Source: Aquimarina sp. RZ0 (GTDB lineage Bacteria > Bacteroidota > Bacteroidia > Flavobacteriales > Flavobacteriaceae). Taken from it: 64,000 nucleotides of DNA. Position numbers and translations under genes: made by a program. The notes under the pieces are model-generated. The model was not told where the DNA came from, made no database searches, and worked only from the letters and a program-made list of their open reading frames with translations. Positions within the stretch are counted from its first letter, which is position 1. Every line of letters starts with the position of its first letter. The stretch spans positions 32,189 through 96,188 of the forward strand of contig NZ_VTZU01000018.1 in the NCBI RefSeq assembly GCF_008370685.1. Direction: 5' to 3'. This document shows, one piece after another, positions 1 to 9,658 of the stretch.

Positions 1-74
1 TGATTTTTTTGCCTTGCATAAAGAAAAAATAATTCAATGAATTTATACGAATTTTTTAATCACAAATCGTATTA
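1..74. mobile_element. Partial copy (right end) of 160-bp MITE-like element
   Basis: Bases 1-71 match the right-hand part of the complete element at 51694-51853 without a difference that I can see, ending in the terminal motif AAATCGTA. The flanking triplet TTA (72-74) would be the right target duplication; the left half lies outside the window. There is no coding capacity. This is one of three apparently identical copies in the window, which points to recent movement. Confidence 0.8.
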
Positions 75-380
75 GATGAATGTTGAATTCTTATTTTATA
101 GTGTTCCTGGAATATTTAGACTAATTAAAAATAAAAAAAATACAGATACAAATAGACTAGCTCAATAAAAAAAGCTTCTCAAAACCGCTGAAAAACCCTG
201 TATGGAAAGTTAAATTATAATAATAGACCAACCTCACTTTTTGAAAAGTTATTACTACTGTATGCTAATTCCTTATAAAATTAGTACTTTGTTGTCTTAC
301 TCTTTGACAGACTTAGTATTAGCAACTCAAAAAAATTAACATCAAAAGGAGGCAACTTGATTTTGATACAGAATTAAAAT
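75..380. other. Intergenic, no gene seen
   Basis: An AT-rich stretch between the partial mobile element and the end of the DUF1501 gene. I see no convincing open frame, hairpin terminator or RNA gene in it. Confidence 0.5.
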
Positions 381-2009
381 TTAAGAAATCAGAAGTGCTT
401 TGCTAAATTCTTCTGTTGCTGTTTCTATTCTATAAACATATTGCCCTGTACTTAGTCTCACATTAGCGGCTTCATTTACATTTATTACATGCTGCCCTTC
501 CATAAGCATCTCATTTCTTAAGGTAGCAACCCTTTGTCCAATAATATTATACAGAGAAATATCTACGTGGGTAGTTTCTGGGTTTGTGATATTAATAAAT
601 GTCTGATTTTCATTATAGGTAACTATGTGAGTAAGCGAATCCGAATCTACTGTAGGATTGGTAGAACCATCACAATTAAATCCAAGATCCAGGGATTCAA
701 ATTCTTCACCTAATAAGGCTCTGTTAACGGTTTCAGCATCAATACACAGCCATTCTTTCATGACGGTAGAATAAAGTTGTCTAAAATCATTAGTATTAGA
801 TACATTTCCACCACGGGTAAGATCCGAAAGATCTGGATGTTCTCCAATAAAACCATTACCATTAAGTGCTGTACCAAAAAATAACATAGGAGCGGCAGTA
901 CCATGATCGGTTCCCAAAGATCCATTTTCTGCAAATCTTCTTCCGAACTCTGAAATAGTCATAGTTAATACTTTATCATCCCATCCTGATGCCTGGAGAT
1001 CAGCATAAAAACTACTGATACCTTCTGATAAGGAGTTTAATAAATTTTGATGCCTTTGTATTTGATTGTTATGCGTATCAAAACCACCCAAAGTGACCAT
1101 ATAAACCTTAGTGCCTAAGTTTCCTTTTATTAATCGAGCTACGATACGTAGTTGTCTTGCAAAATTATCATCTTCCAGATATCCTCCAAAATCAGTAGAC
1201 CTGTTGAATGCTTCGGATATTGCCTCAGCATAATTGTAGGTAACATTAGTAGATTCCCTTAAGAATCGTAGTCTATCACCATAAGTACAATCGGGTAACA
1301 TATCCAAGTCATAAAAAGTCTGATTTTCTATGATTTGTTCCAACCTGGCAGGATCGGATATTGCAAAAGAAAAATCATTTTCTGGTCCTTTAAAAATTAA
1401 ATTTCCCAAGCTACCTATCTGGATAGATGGTGGACTGGCAGGAGGATTAAAAATATAATCAGGATATAGATCCTGAAAGTATCTACCCATCCACCCACTT
1501 CGATCTTCCTCTAGCAAATTAGTATTCGCCCAAATATCAGTTCCTTTAAAATGAGATAAAGTCTGATCTTCATATCCTACTCCGTGGGCAACTTTCATTT
1601 GCCCATCTCCCCATAGATTTTCAAGCTTATTCATTGGTTTGGGCATGGCAAATTCATTCTGCTCCAGATTAATAAATTCGCTGGGAGGAATCCTTATTAA
1701 TGGTCTAGCATTGGCATAGGTATCATAATCATATACAGGAATGATCGTATTAAAACCATCGTTACCCCCACCAAGCCTGCAAATAATGAGAATATTGTCG
1801 TTTTCTGCCTGCGTCAATGCTACAGATAAAGGTGAAGGACGTGAAACAGTGAGATTTGTATTGCCAAGCATCATGGATCCGCCACCTACCAAGCCAAGTG
1901 CTTGTAAAAATGACCGTCTGTTCCATTTTTTATGCTCGTCTGGATTACAAACACCTTCTTTAGAAGATTTTTTATTTATTTTTATATTTTTAGAATGATT
2001 ATTGTTCAT
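381..2009 (-). CDS. DUF1501 family secreted protein with T9SS sorting domain
   Basis: 542 residues. The N-terminus has a twin-arginine-like signal (RRSFLQALGLVGGG, about residues 31-44), so export through Tat is likely. The body is a DUF1501 domain (sulfatase/alkaline-phosphatase-like fold), with the conserved GGGNDGFNT and HFKGTDIW segments near the N-terminus and a GTDHGTAAP segment later on. The last ~75 residues form a type A T9SS sorting domain (SLYNIIGQRV ... GQYVYRIET ... KALLIS), so the protein should be secreted or surface anchored by the T9SS. It lies 12 bp downstream of the DUF1800 gene, and the two families are habitually paired. The substrate is unknown. The family call is firm; the enzymatic role is not established. 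Confidence 0.9.
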   Translation of the reverse strand: MNNNHSKNIKINKKSSKEGVCNPDEHKKWNRRSFLQALGLVGGGSMMLGNTNLTVSRPSPLSVALTQAENDNILIICRLGGGNDGFNTIIPVYDYDTYANARPLIRIPPSEFINLEQNEFAMPKPMNKLENLWGDGQMKVAHGVGYEDQTLSHFKGTDIWANTNLLEEDRSGWMGRYFQDLYPDYIFNPPASPPSIQIGSLGNLIFKGPENDFSFAISDPARLEQIIENQTFYDLDMLPDCTYGDRLRFLRESTNVTYNYAEAISEAFNRSTDFGGYLEDDNFARQLRIVARLIKGNLGTKVYMVTLGGFDTHNNQIQRHQNLLNSLSEGISSFYADLQASGWDDKVLTMTISEFGRRFAENGSLGTDHGTAAPMLFFGTALNGNGFIGEHPDLSDLTRGGNVSNTNDFRQLYSTVMKEWLCIDAETVNRALLGEEFESLDLGFNCDGSTNPTVDSDSLTHIVTYNENQTFINITNPETTHVDISLYNIIGQRVATLRNEMLMEGQHVINVNEAANVRLSTGQYVYRIETATEEFSKALLIS

Positions 2010-2021
2010 GGTATGGGGTTT

Positions 2022-3554
2022 TTATTTAAGATGAAACTCAGGTACTTCTGCTATATGAAATAGCAGCGCAAAAAATTGATTAGGTACTCCCGCCAGATTC
2101 AATGTCCAAATGTTTGGGGCTACAGCATCAGGCTCATAATAATTATCCGGGTAGATATCTCCTTTGAAAATACCCAAAGCTTCATTAAACAGTGTTTCAT
2201 CCTGAAGACCTCTTGGTAAAAAATAATCAAGAATCGCTTTTACTACAATCTCTACTTCCTCTGCTTGTAAACTAGTATCAATAACACCATCTGCAAGTGT
2301 TCCTATCGGCAACCCTACTATGAAATCTCTGAATTGAGCTTCATTTTCGTTCCATGCCATATTTACTATATATCTAATACTCTCCCATCTACCCAACAAC
2401 AGATCAGGACTAATCCAATCTTCATCTCCCTGCCAGCCTTCAACATCTGTTGGGTTTAATACATCCTGACCTAGAATTCTAACAGATTCTCTGAAAAAAT
2501 TGATAATATCATTAGAGGCAGGCAGGCTAAATTGTGTTTCTTTAAAAAAACTGATTAAGATATCAATCGGACTTTTTATAATAGCACCAATCGCTTCTTG
2601 ATTAAAAAAATGCTCGCTTTTGAATAATTGCCTTAATACAGGTGCAATTTCGAAATTATTGTCAATAAATGTCTGAGCCATCTGAGCTACAATAGCTTCG
2701 TTGCAGGTAGGGCTTACAAAATAAGCATATAGCTTGGTACAGATAAAAGTGGCTATCTGTTGTGACCTTTGCGGAAATAAAACAGTATTAATTACGTCAT
2801 CATATCCAAAATTACCACTTACACCAAAAATTGTTTTTGTATCATTACTAAACGCTCCGGGATCAAATGTGATAGGCCCCCAGGGAATATCATTGGTTTC
2901 TACCCAGCCAGTAATTGCTTTGGCAGTTTCAACAATATCATCCTCATTATATCCATTATCTACGCCCAACGTAAATAATTCATACAATTCTCTCGCGTAG
3001 TTTTCATTAGGCCTGTCTCTGGTGTTTTCATCACCGTTTAAATAAACAAGCATAGGTGATGAAATACCAATATCATAAACAAATTGTCTAAAATTACCCA
3101 AGGCATGAAATTGTAAAAGGTTGTAATATTGATATTGATATGCAGGACTTCTATAGGTGTCGTCCTCAGTTACAAAATGATTACTCCAGAATAAGGTCAG
3201 GCGATCTCTTACGCCATTTTGTAAGAAGTCTGAGATCATTCGTCTTTTTCCTTCGTTACGATAAAAATTCAGATCATTATCTTCATTAGCCATTTCTGCA
3301 GCTTCAAATTGATCACGGTTCCAAAACCCCCATAATGGTTCTGGTGAAGGAACCAGAGCAATTGCCTCATCAATAAGAGAATCTACTAATGCAGAAGGGT
3401 TATTTTGATTCAATGCGGCTAGAACCTCACTTTTAGTTGCTCCAAAAGCCAATCTTCTATATAAATGATGGATTTTACTTACATTCCAGGGATTTTCTGG
3501 TGTAGGAATATACGGGTCTAGAGATGCTAAGTTACATGATGTATCAGAGATCAT
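2022..3554 (-). CDS. DUF1800 domain protein
   Basis: 510 residues, matching DUF1800 throughout. The typical N-terminal HHLYRRLAFGAT segment sits at about residues 28-40, an RDRLTLFWSNHFV segment follows in the first third, and NYARELYELFTLGV lies in the middle. No clear signal peptide is visible from the start used here, which begins MISDTSCNLAS; a lipoprotein-like or missing leader is possible. It is first in a two-gene operon with the DUF1501 gene. This pairing is widespread in Bacteroidota and Planctomycetes, but the biochemical role is unknown. A cofactor or cargo-partner role for the DUF1501 protein is only inference. Confidence 0.85.
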   Translation of the reverse strand: MISDTSCNLASLDPYIPTPENPWNVSKIHHLYRRLAFGATKSEVLAALNQNNPSALVDSLIDEAIALVPSPEPLWGFWNRDQFEAAEMANEDNDLNFYRNEGKRRMISDFLQNGVRDRLTLFWSNHFVTEDDTYRSPAYQYQYYNLLQFHALGNFRQFVYDIGISSPMLVYLNGDENTRDRPNENYARELYELFTLGVDNGYNEDDIVETAKAITGWVETNDIPWGPITFDPGAFSNDTKTIFGVSGNFGYDDVINTVLFPQRSQQIATFICTKLYAYFVSPTCNEAIVAQMAQTFIDNNFEIAPVLRQLFKSEHFFNQEAIGAIIKSPIDILISFFKETQFSLPASNDIINFFRESVRILGQDVLNPTDVEGWQGDEDWISPDLLLGRWESIRYIVNMAWNENEAQFRDFIVGLPIGTLADGVIDTSLQAEEVEIVVKAILDYFLPRGLQDETLFNEALGIFKGDIYPDNYYEPDAVAPNIWTLNLAGVPNQFFALLFHIAEVPEFHLK

Positions 3555-3805
3555 AGGTTAATTTATTAATAAGTTAAGGGACAAATTCGGGTGTAATATA
3601 GTATATTAGAACGAAAACATTTGTTAATTAGTGTCTTAAATATCAAAATTTTACATATGATTACCAAAAAAAACTATTATTTTAGTTAAAAAGAAAAGAG
3701 TTTTTTGGGGAAATTATTTCTGATATCATTTGCTGTTTGAATTTACTGTAGAGAGAGTAAGAACATTTTATTCCGATAAATTCAAAGAATAACGGGATAA
3801 ATACT

Positions 3806-4732
3806 ATGTTGCGAAAAATAAAAGATACAGATTACATGGTAACACCTGATTTTGTAAGAAAAGGAGATAAAATAGCAATCGTTTCTACTGCTAGAAAAAT
3901 TAATAAAAAAGAAATTAACGAAGCAATTTATACGTTAGAAAGTTGGAATCTGAAACCTGTAATAGGTGCTACAATTGGTATAGAGAACAATCAGTTCGCT
4001 GGATCAGATGAAGATAGAAGAGCCGATTTTCAACGAATGCTGGATGATCCCGAAATCAAAGCAATTTGGTGCGCACGTGGAGGATATGGAACGGTAAGAA
4101 TTATTGATTTGATTGATTTTTCTAATTTCCAAAAACATCCAAAATGGGTTGTTGGATATTCTGATATCACTGTTTTGCATGCGCATATTCATAATTTTGA
4201 TATCTCAACTATCCACGGAGTAATGCCTATTGATGTCTATAAATGTAAGGAAGAAGCAAAGCAATCATTAAAAGATATTTTATTTGGTAATCAGGTAGAT
4301 TACAAAATTCCATTTTCTCCAAAAAATAAAATAGGTTATTGTGAAGGAGAACTTGTCGGTGGTAACTTGTCGATTTTATATTCTCTTTGTGGATCAGCAT
4401 CATCGATAGATGCAAGGGGGAAAATTTTATGTATTGAGGATTTGGATGAATATTTATATCATATAGACAGAATGCTTCAGAATCTAAAAAGGAATAAATA
4501 TTTTGATCAATTGGCAGGTTTGATTATAGGAGGAATGACCAAAATGCACGATAATAATATTCCATTTGGTATGGATGCAGAGGATATTATTCTGGATATT
4601 GTAAAAGAGTATGATTTTCCGGTACTATTTAATTTTCCAATGGGGCATATTGAAGATAATCGAGCTTTGATGCTTGGAGCAAAAACCTCATTAGAAGTAG
4701 GTGGGACTACCTGTAAACTAAGATATATTTAA
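3806..4732 (+). CDS. LD-carboxypeptidase, peptidase family S66
   Basis: 308 residues, the usual length for family S66, which cleaves the L-lysyl/DAP-D-Ala bond of murein tetrapeptides during cell-wall recycling. The catalytic triad can be read directly: nucleophile Ser119 in VGYSDIT, Glu211 in CIEDLDEY and His281 in MGHIEDN. The ARGGYG motif at about 90-95 is also typical. There is no signal peptide, so it should act in the cytoplasm. An alternative start at 3836 (MVTPDFVRKG) fits the usual family N-terminus better and would shorten the protein by 10 residues. The yraN gene follows after a 1-bp gap, so the two are probably co-transcribed. Confidence 0.9.
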   Translation: MLRKIKDTDYMVTPDFVRKGDKIAIVSTARKINKKEINEAIYTLESWNLKPVIGATIGIENNQFAGSDEDRRADFQRMLDDPEIKAIWCARGGYGTVRIIDLIDFSNFQKHPKWVVGYSDITVLHAHIHNFDISTIHGVMPIDVYKCKEEAKQSLKDILFGNQVDYKIPFSPKNKIGYCEGELVGGNLSILYSLCGSASSIDARGKILCIEDLDEYLYHIDRMLQNLKRNKYFDQLAGLIIGGMTKMHDNNIPFGMDAEDIILDIVKEYDFPVLFNFPMGHIEDNRALMLGAKTSLEVGGTTCKLRYI

Positions 4733-4733
4733 T

Positions 4734-5093
4734 ATGGCAAAGCATCTGGAATTAGGAAAAGAAGGAGAAAAACTAGCTATAGGTTTTTTGATGAAAAATG
4801 GATATGATATTTTGGAGAAAAATTATCGATATCTAAAGTCAGAAATTGATATCATTGCCAGAAAAGATAATACTATTGTCGTTGTGGAGGTAAAAACCAG
4901 AAGTACACCAGAGTTTGGTAACCCACAAGATTTTGTAAAACCTAAACAGATACAATTATTAGTAAAAGCGATTGATTATTATGTTATTTCAAATAACTTG
5001 GATGTCGAAATTCGTTTTGATATTGTGGCTATCATAAAAAACAAATTAGGAACCAGAATTGAGCACCTAGAGGATGCTTTTTATCATTTTTAA
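4734..5093 (+). CDS. yraN: YraN/UPF0102 family endonuclease-like protein
   Basis: 119 residues, the full family length. It has the Holliday-junction-resolvase/restriction-endonuclease-like core: Asp39 in SEIDIIA, then Glu52 and Lys54 in VVEVKTR, giving the D...ExK signature. The N-terminal GKEGEKLA segment is also characteristic. The start codon lies immediately after the stop of the LD-carboxypeptidase gene. The family is broadly conserved but its cellular role is not settled. Nuclease activity is inferred from the fold residues only. Confidence 0.88.
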   Translation: MAKHLELGKEGEKLAIGFLMKNGYDILEKNYRYLKSEIDIIARKDNTIVVVEVKTRSTPEFGNPQDFVKPKQIQLLVKAIDYYVISNNLDVEIRFDIVAIIKNKLGTRIEHLEDAFYHF

Positions 5094-5144
5094 TTCAAGA
5101 TGAATTGTGATATTTTTAATATTGAACAAAATTAATCCAGATAC

Positions 5145-6041
5145 ATGAACTACAGACAACTTGGGGTATCAGATTTGAGAATTAGCGAACTTTCTTTTGG
5201 ATGTATGTCTTTAGAAAAGGATTTGTTAATTTCAAAAGATATTATTTATACTGCCATAGATAATGGTATAAACTATTTTGATACTGCTGATATATATCAA
5301 AATGGGGAGAATGAAGAAATGCTCGGAAAGCTAATTAGAGATTTTAGGAAAGACATTGTAATTGCTACAAAAGTTGGGAATGAATACCGAAAAGATGGTA
5401 CTGGTTGGGATTGGAATCCAAAGAAATCGTATATTATTAGTGCTATTGAGAAAAGCTTAAAACGGTTGCAAACAGATTATATTGATCTCTATCAATTACA
5501 CGGAGGGACTATTGATGATACTATTGACGAAACTATTGATGCCTTTGAAAGTTTACAAAAACAAGGGAAGATACGATATTATGGAATTTCTTCTATAAGA
5601 CCAAATGTGATTAGAGAGTATATAAAACGCTCTAACATCATAAGTGTAATGATACAATATAGTCTATTGGATCGCAGAGCTGAGGAATCTTGTCTGGATC
5701 TATTGTACGATAATAACATTGGAGTATTGACCAGGGGTACACTAGCAAAAGGTTTATTGGCAGGTAAGCCAGCAGCAGATTATTTAGATTATACTATAAC
5801 TGAAGTATCAGAAACTATAAAAATACTGAAGAAAGTTTCTGGAAAGCAAAGGTCACTATCCCAAACTGCTGTGAGTTTTGTGCTTAAAAATAGGGCAACC
5901 ACCTCGGTAGTAGTTGGGGCAAGTAGAAAAAAACAATTAATAGAATGTTTAGGAATCTCCACAGTGCCGCCACTATCTGATACAGAGTTAAAATTGCTTA
6001 AGGAGAGTAATAAAGTTTATAAGTATCTTAAGCATAGGTGA
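5145..6041 (+). CDS. Aldo/keto reductase
   Basis: 298 residues with a TIM-barrel aldo/keto reductase pattern. The catalytic tetrad is Asp46, Tyr51 (YFDTADIY), Lys76 (ATKVG) and His119 (QLHG). The C-terminal SVVVGASRKKQL segment matches the NADP-binding region. It probably reduces a carbonyl compound with NADPH; the substrate cannot be told from sequence. It sits 51 bp after yraN on the same strand, so it may extend that operon. All key residues are intact. Confidence 0.9.
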   Translation: MNYRQLGVSDLRISELSFGCMSLEKDLLISKDIIYTAIDNGINYFDTADIYQNGENEEMLGKLIRDFRKDIVIATKVGNEYRKDGTGWDWNPKKSYIISAIEKSLKRLQTDYIDLYQLHGGTIDDTIDETIDAFESLQKQGKIRYYGISSIRPNVIREYIKRSNIISVMIQYSLLDRRAEESCLDLLYDNNIGVLTRGTLAKGLLAGKPAADYLDYTITEVSETIKILKKVSGKQRSLSQTAVSFVLKNRATTSVVVGASRKKQLIECLGISTVPPLSDTELKLLKESNKVYKYLKHR

Positions 6042-6164
6042 TTCGTAAAAACAATGGTTGCAATAACTCTGTTCATAACATATCTTTTTTATAGTGTGGG
6101 TACCCCTATTAGATTGATGAAATTAATAATTTCCTTAATTTTGAGAACTAACCTTTAGCTGTGC

Positions 6165-7292
6165 ATGGATTTTTTTACAAGTGTTGATTTAATATTGTTT
6201 TTAGGAATTAGTCAAGGGATTTTTCTGGCTATTACACTTCAGTTAGTTAGTAATAGAAATAGGTCTGCAAACAAAGTTTTGTCGCTTACTTTACTTATTG
6301 CGGCTCTTATGCTTGCAGGTAGAATCATTTCTGTCCAGTCTCCCAATCTTATGTTATTTCGGATTGCTAGTTTTGCAGATACAGTGATTTTTTTATTTGG
6401 TCCTCTGGTTTATATTTATGTAAGAAGATTAACTTTTCAGGAATTTCCGGAATTTAGATTGTCTTTTTATCATTTTATACCAGCGTTTCTTCATGTGATT
6501 TTCTTTTTGTTGACGTTGTTATATTCTCTTGAAGAGTTTGGAACTTTACTTATGAATGGAAGCTTTTTTGAAATATATGCAATCATCGAAGGTTCTGGTG
6601 TAGTATCTGTTTTTTACTATTGTTTTTTGTCCTATATATTGATTAAAACCTATCAACAAAAAGAAAAAGATAACTTGTCCTATGTACAAAGTGTGATGTC
6701 TTATTTATATGTCTTTTTGCTTGTTATATTTTTGTTTTCGGTAGTATGGCTTATTAGTTATATGAACTCATATTATCTAAGAATTCCTTCATTATATTTT
6801 ATTAGTTATAACCTCATTTGGATGTGTATTCCAGTTTATATTTATGTAGTTGGTTTTTATAGCTTGCGGCAACCCGAAATTTTTAGAATAACAGATAAGA
6901 AAAAGAAAGATACCGTCCAGAAAGAAAGGTTAGAAGGAGAAATTTTAGATAGATTAAAAAAAGACTTAGAATATCTAATGGTGACAGAAAATATATATTT
7001 AAATAACAATCTTACATTAAGAGATCTTTCTGAAAAGCTGAGTACTTCTTCTAATAACATTTCCTGGTTATTAAATAATATCCATCAATGCAGTTTTTAT
7101 GATTATATCAATCACTATCGTGTGAAAGCTTTCATACAGAAAATTCAGAATGGAGAGCATCACAATCATACGTTACTAGCCCTTTCTTTGGATTCTGGAT
7201 TTAATTCTAAGTCTACTTTTAATAAGGCATTCAAATCAGAAATGAATGATACACCCACAAACTATATTAAAAAGCTAACCACTGCTGTTTAA
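6165..7292 (+). CDS. Membrane-embedded AraC family transcriptional regulator
   Basis: 375 residues. About 230 N-terminal residues form several hydrophobic helices (roughly seven), followed by a charged linker (TDKKKKDTVQKERLEGE) and a C-terminal AraC-type double helix-turn-helix (LTLRDLSEKLSTSSNNISWLL ... NSKSTFNKAFK). This layout is common in Flavobacteriaceae and suggests a regulator that senses a membrane or extracellular signal and binds DNA from the membrane. The NHL lipoprotein gene follows after about 200 bp and may be a target, but nothing in the sequence proves it. Confidence 0.85.
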   Translation: MDFFTSVDLILFLGISQGIFLAITLQLVSNRNRSANKVLSLTLLIAALMLAGRIISVQSPNLMLFRIASFADTVIFLFGPLVYIYVRRLTFQEFPEFRLSFYHFIPAFLHVIFFLLTLLYSLEEFGTLLMNGSFFEIYAIIEGSGVVSVFYYCFLSYILIKTYQQKEKDNLSYVQSVMSYLYVFLLVIFLFSVVWLISYMNSYYLRIPSLYFISYNLIWMCIPVYIYVVGFYSLRQPEIFRITDKKKKDTVQKERLEGEILDRLKKDLEYLMVTENIYLNNNLTLRDLSEKLSTSSNNISWLLNNIHQCSFYDYINHYRVKAFIQKIQNGEHHNHTLLALSLDSGFNSKSTFNKAFKSEMNDTPTNYIKKLTTAV

Positions 7293-7495
7293 TCACTAAC
7301 CGAAGGTTGCATTTATCCAATTATCCGGAAGAAATCAAAGCCTCTTTTTTTTAACGACATATCTGGCCTACTCCGAGATAGTTTGCTATTAGGATACTGA
7401 TTGGATATAAGGTCAGAAATTCGTCCTATTGTATCCAGACGGTCGATTTTAAGAACTACAGGAGATATTTTTGAAGAAACTTAAAATTTAAAAAA

Positions 7496-8428
7496 ATGAA
7501 AACTCTTATTAAAAAAAATGAAACAAAAATTGTAATGATTTTTATGCTGGTAATGGCCTCTTTTATACTTACTTCTTGTTATGGAGATCCTGTAGTGATT
7601 GATCCGGAAGTAGAAACAGTTGTTAGTGATTTTTTGGGAAATGATGCAGTTAGTGTAGATAGATTTGGGAATGTGTATGTATCTGAATTTGGTCAGTTTG
7701 TGGGTTCTTCAGGAAATGGAACCAGTGTATTCAAAATATCAAAGAATGGAGAAATTACAGAGTTTATCTCGGATTTAGTGGGACCTTTAGGAAATGCAAT
7801 TGATTCGCAAGGAAATTTTTATGTGGTGAACGGTAGCGGAGATGGAGTAGGAGATATTTTAAAAATAACGCCGGATGGAGTCAGAATAGTTCTGGCTTCT
7901 ATAGAAGGGTTTCCTGCGGGATTAGCATTAGACAAAGATCGAAATATATATATATCTAATTTTGGCACACCCACTGTACATAAAATTACGACAGATGGAG
8001 AAATTACTGTCTTTGCATCAGATCCAAGATTAGCAGGTGGAGTGGGTATTGAATTTGATCGAAAAGGAAATCTTATTATTGGAAATTTTTTGACAGCAGA
8101 TATTTTATCTGTTGATCCAGAAGGGAGTGTGTCTTTGGTAACTACAATTCCGGATATCGCAGTGGGAGGAGGACTGGGATACATAACCGTTGCGGGTAAT
8201 TCAGTATTTGCTACAGGGATTGCAATAAATAAAATATTTAGAGTATCTCTTAGAGATGGAAAAATAGAAGAATTTGCAGGAACGGGAGAAGCAAGCACTA
8301 TAGATGGATCAGTATTAGAAGCATCTTTTAATGGTCCTAACGGAATACGAGCAGATGTTTATGGAAGAATAATTTATGTTTCAGAATTTGGAGGAACAGG
8401 TGCAGTACGTAAAATCAGTTTAAGGTAA
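7496..8428 (+). CDS. NHL-repeat beta-propeller lipoprotein
   Basis: 310 residues. It starts with a lipoprotein signal ending in LTSC, with lipidation Cys28. The rest is a run of NHL/SMP-30-like repeats (DRFGNVYVSEFG, DSQGNFYVVNGSG, DKDRNIYISNFG, DRKGNLIIGNF), consistent with a five- to six-bladed beta-propeller. It is probably surface or periplasmic and attached to a membrane. A binding or lactonase-like role is possible; no metal-binding set was identified with certainty. It stands alone between the AraC regulator and a strong hairpin. Confidence 0.82.
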   Translation: MKTLIKKNETKIVMIFMLVMASFILTSCYGDPVVIDPEVETVVSDFLGNDAVSVDRFGNVYVSEFGQFVGSSGNGTSVFKISKNGEITEFISDLVGPLGNAIDSQGNFYVVNGSGDGVGDILKITPDGVRIVLASIEGFPAGLALDKDRNIYISNFGTPTVHKITTDGEITVFASDPRLAGGVGIEFDRKGNLIIGNFLTADILSVDPEGSVSLVTTIPDIAVGGGLGYITVAGNSVFATGIAINKIFRVSLRDGKIEEFAGTGEASTIDGSVLEASFNGPNGIRADVYGRIIYVSEFGGTGAVRKISLR

Positions 8429-8483
8429 AACCACAGTGGATTAGGGAGATGCCATGATCAAAAAATTGTAAAGTTTATGTTGG

Positions 8484-8525
8484 GATATTAAGATTGGGAG
8501 GTGATCACATCCCAATCTTAATATC
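8484..8525 (+). terminator. Long palindromic hairpin after NHL lipoprotein gene
   Basis: A 16-bp perfect stem (GATATTAAGATTGGGA pairing with its complement), with a centre that is itself the palindrome GTGATCAC, makes an almost perfect 42-bp palindrome 55 bp after the stop codon. No T-tract follows, because the mobile element at 8527-8687 abuts its foot. It probably was, or still is, the transcription terminator of the upstream gene. Confidence 0.6.
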
Positions 8526-8690
8526 ATACGATTTACGAATAAAAATTTCGCATCTAATGATATTCTTTTTCTACTATATTTTCTTCATAAAATGAAACAA
8601 TAGCTATGGCTATTCTTTAATTTGATTCATCAATCTAGCGAAAAATCCTTGCCATTATTTTTACGAAATTCTCACCCGTAAATCGTATCA
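8524..8690. mobile_element. Diverged copy of 160-bp MITE-like element
   Basis: The element spans 8527-8687 (161 bp), begins TACGATTT and ends AAATCGTA, and is flanked on both sides by TCA (8524-8526 and 8688-8690), a 3-bp TNA target duplication. The inner end sequences (AATAAAAATTTCGCAT) and the central AGCTATGGCTAT block match the other copies, but the rest has diverged, so this is an older insertion or a sister subfamily. There is no open reading frame. Confidence 0.8.
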
Positions 8691-9658
8691 GACTATTTCT
8701 AATTTAAAATTACCCATTAAAACTCACTCTTCTTCAGTTATATTTCAAAATAAAAGATAGTACAGCTATGCTTATTTTTCTTTTTTGTCTAAACAAGAAA
8801 TTGCCGTTTTCTATTTGAGTATTTGAAATCCTTTATTACAGTAAATGGTATAAAAAGTCATCTGAAAAATAATGAATAGGCTTAGTTTTTGTATATCAAG
8901 CTTATCAGAAGATGTAGAAATAATACATCCAGGAATTAGAAAGGGTTTATTAAAGTCGATCTTACATGAGACTTTAATATTGCGTATGATACCCGTCCTC
9001 AAATGAAATTGCTTACTAAAATCATTTCTTTCTGTTTTACACTACAAAATAAAAAGCATGGATAGGCTGCTATCTGTGAATTTTCGTTCTCGTCTCAATT
9101 AAAAAATGGTATGATTCAGTTTTCGATGATTTTATCTAAGGCTTTTATAATGAAGATTCTGCAAGGAAAAGAATGCCAAGTCTATGTAAGCTTCAGTAGT
9201 ACGCTAAAAATAGCCCCAGACTAAGTAATCGATAAAAATACTTTCAAAAAACAACAAAAGGCAGGAATCCTTGTCAACAGAAAAAATAGAGGAAAATTAT
9301 TAGGTTTTTAATGCTCATATTCTTCTATTTTTTGTAAGAATTATTGCAATAAAATATCATTTTTATAATTGTAGTACAAAGCTCTTTTTTTTCAAAAGGA
9401 AAAGTTAAAAAAAAACCTGCTATGGTATGTTTGGTGTCAAAAAAAGTACTTTCAAAGTTGTAGGAGTTGTTGTCTTTAAACTAGATTTTAGGTGTAAGTG
9501 AGTATTTGGAAATAATCCAAAAACCAGAAAATACTTTAACACTTATATGTGAATAATTAACACGTCGTTAGGGTAGGGTGAGAGCTGTCCATCTTGTTTA
9601 TATTGTATATAATCATTTACAATAAAGCAAAAGTAACCTCTTAAAAAACTTTAATATT
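8691..9658. other. Long intergenic region with decayed repeat and groEL-like traces
   Basis: Almost 1 kb without a convincing gene. At about 8745-8800 there is a short resemblance to the centre of the mobile element (AAAATAAA ... AGCTATGCTT). From about 9160 to 9230 there are faint matches to the groEL-derived segment that precedes the second beta-helix gene (GGAAAAGAATGCC, then ACTAAGTAATCGA). From about 9230 on, the leader resembles the leader of the second beta-helix gene at 12960-13374, for example the shared TTTTTTGTAAGAATTATTGC, so it is part of the duplicated unit. Promoter elements for the beta-helix gene should lie in 9500-9650. Confidence 0.5.

Noticed and set aside
8811..9002. 63-residue minus-strand frame in the 8.7-9.6 kb intergenic region
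   Set aside because: Lies in decayed repeat DNA, no recognisable domain, start context or neighbour; most likely chance.
8745..9070. Further possible copies of the mobile element
   Set aside because: Only short blocks resemble the element centre; no terminal repeats or target duplications, so not called as copies.
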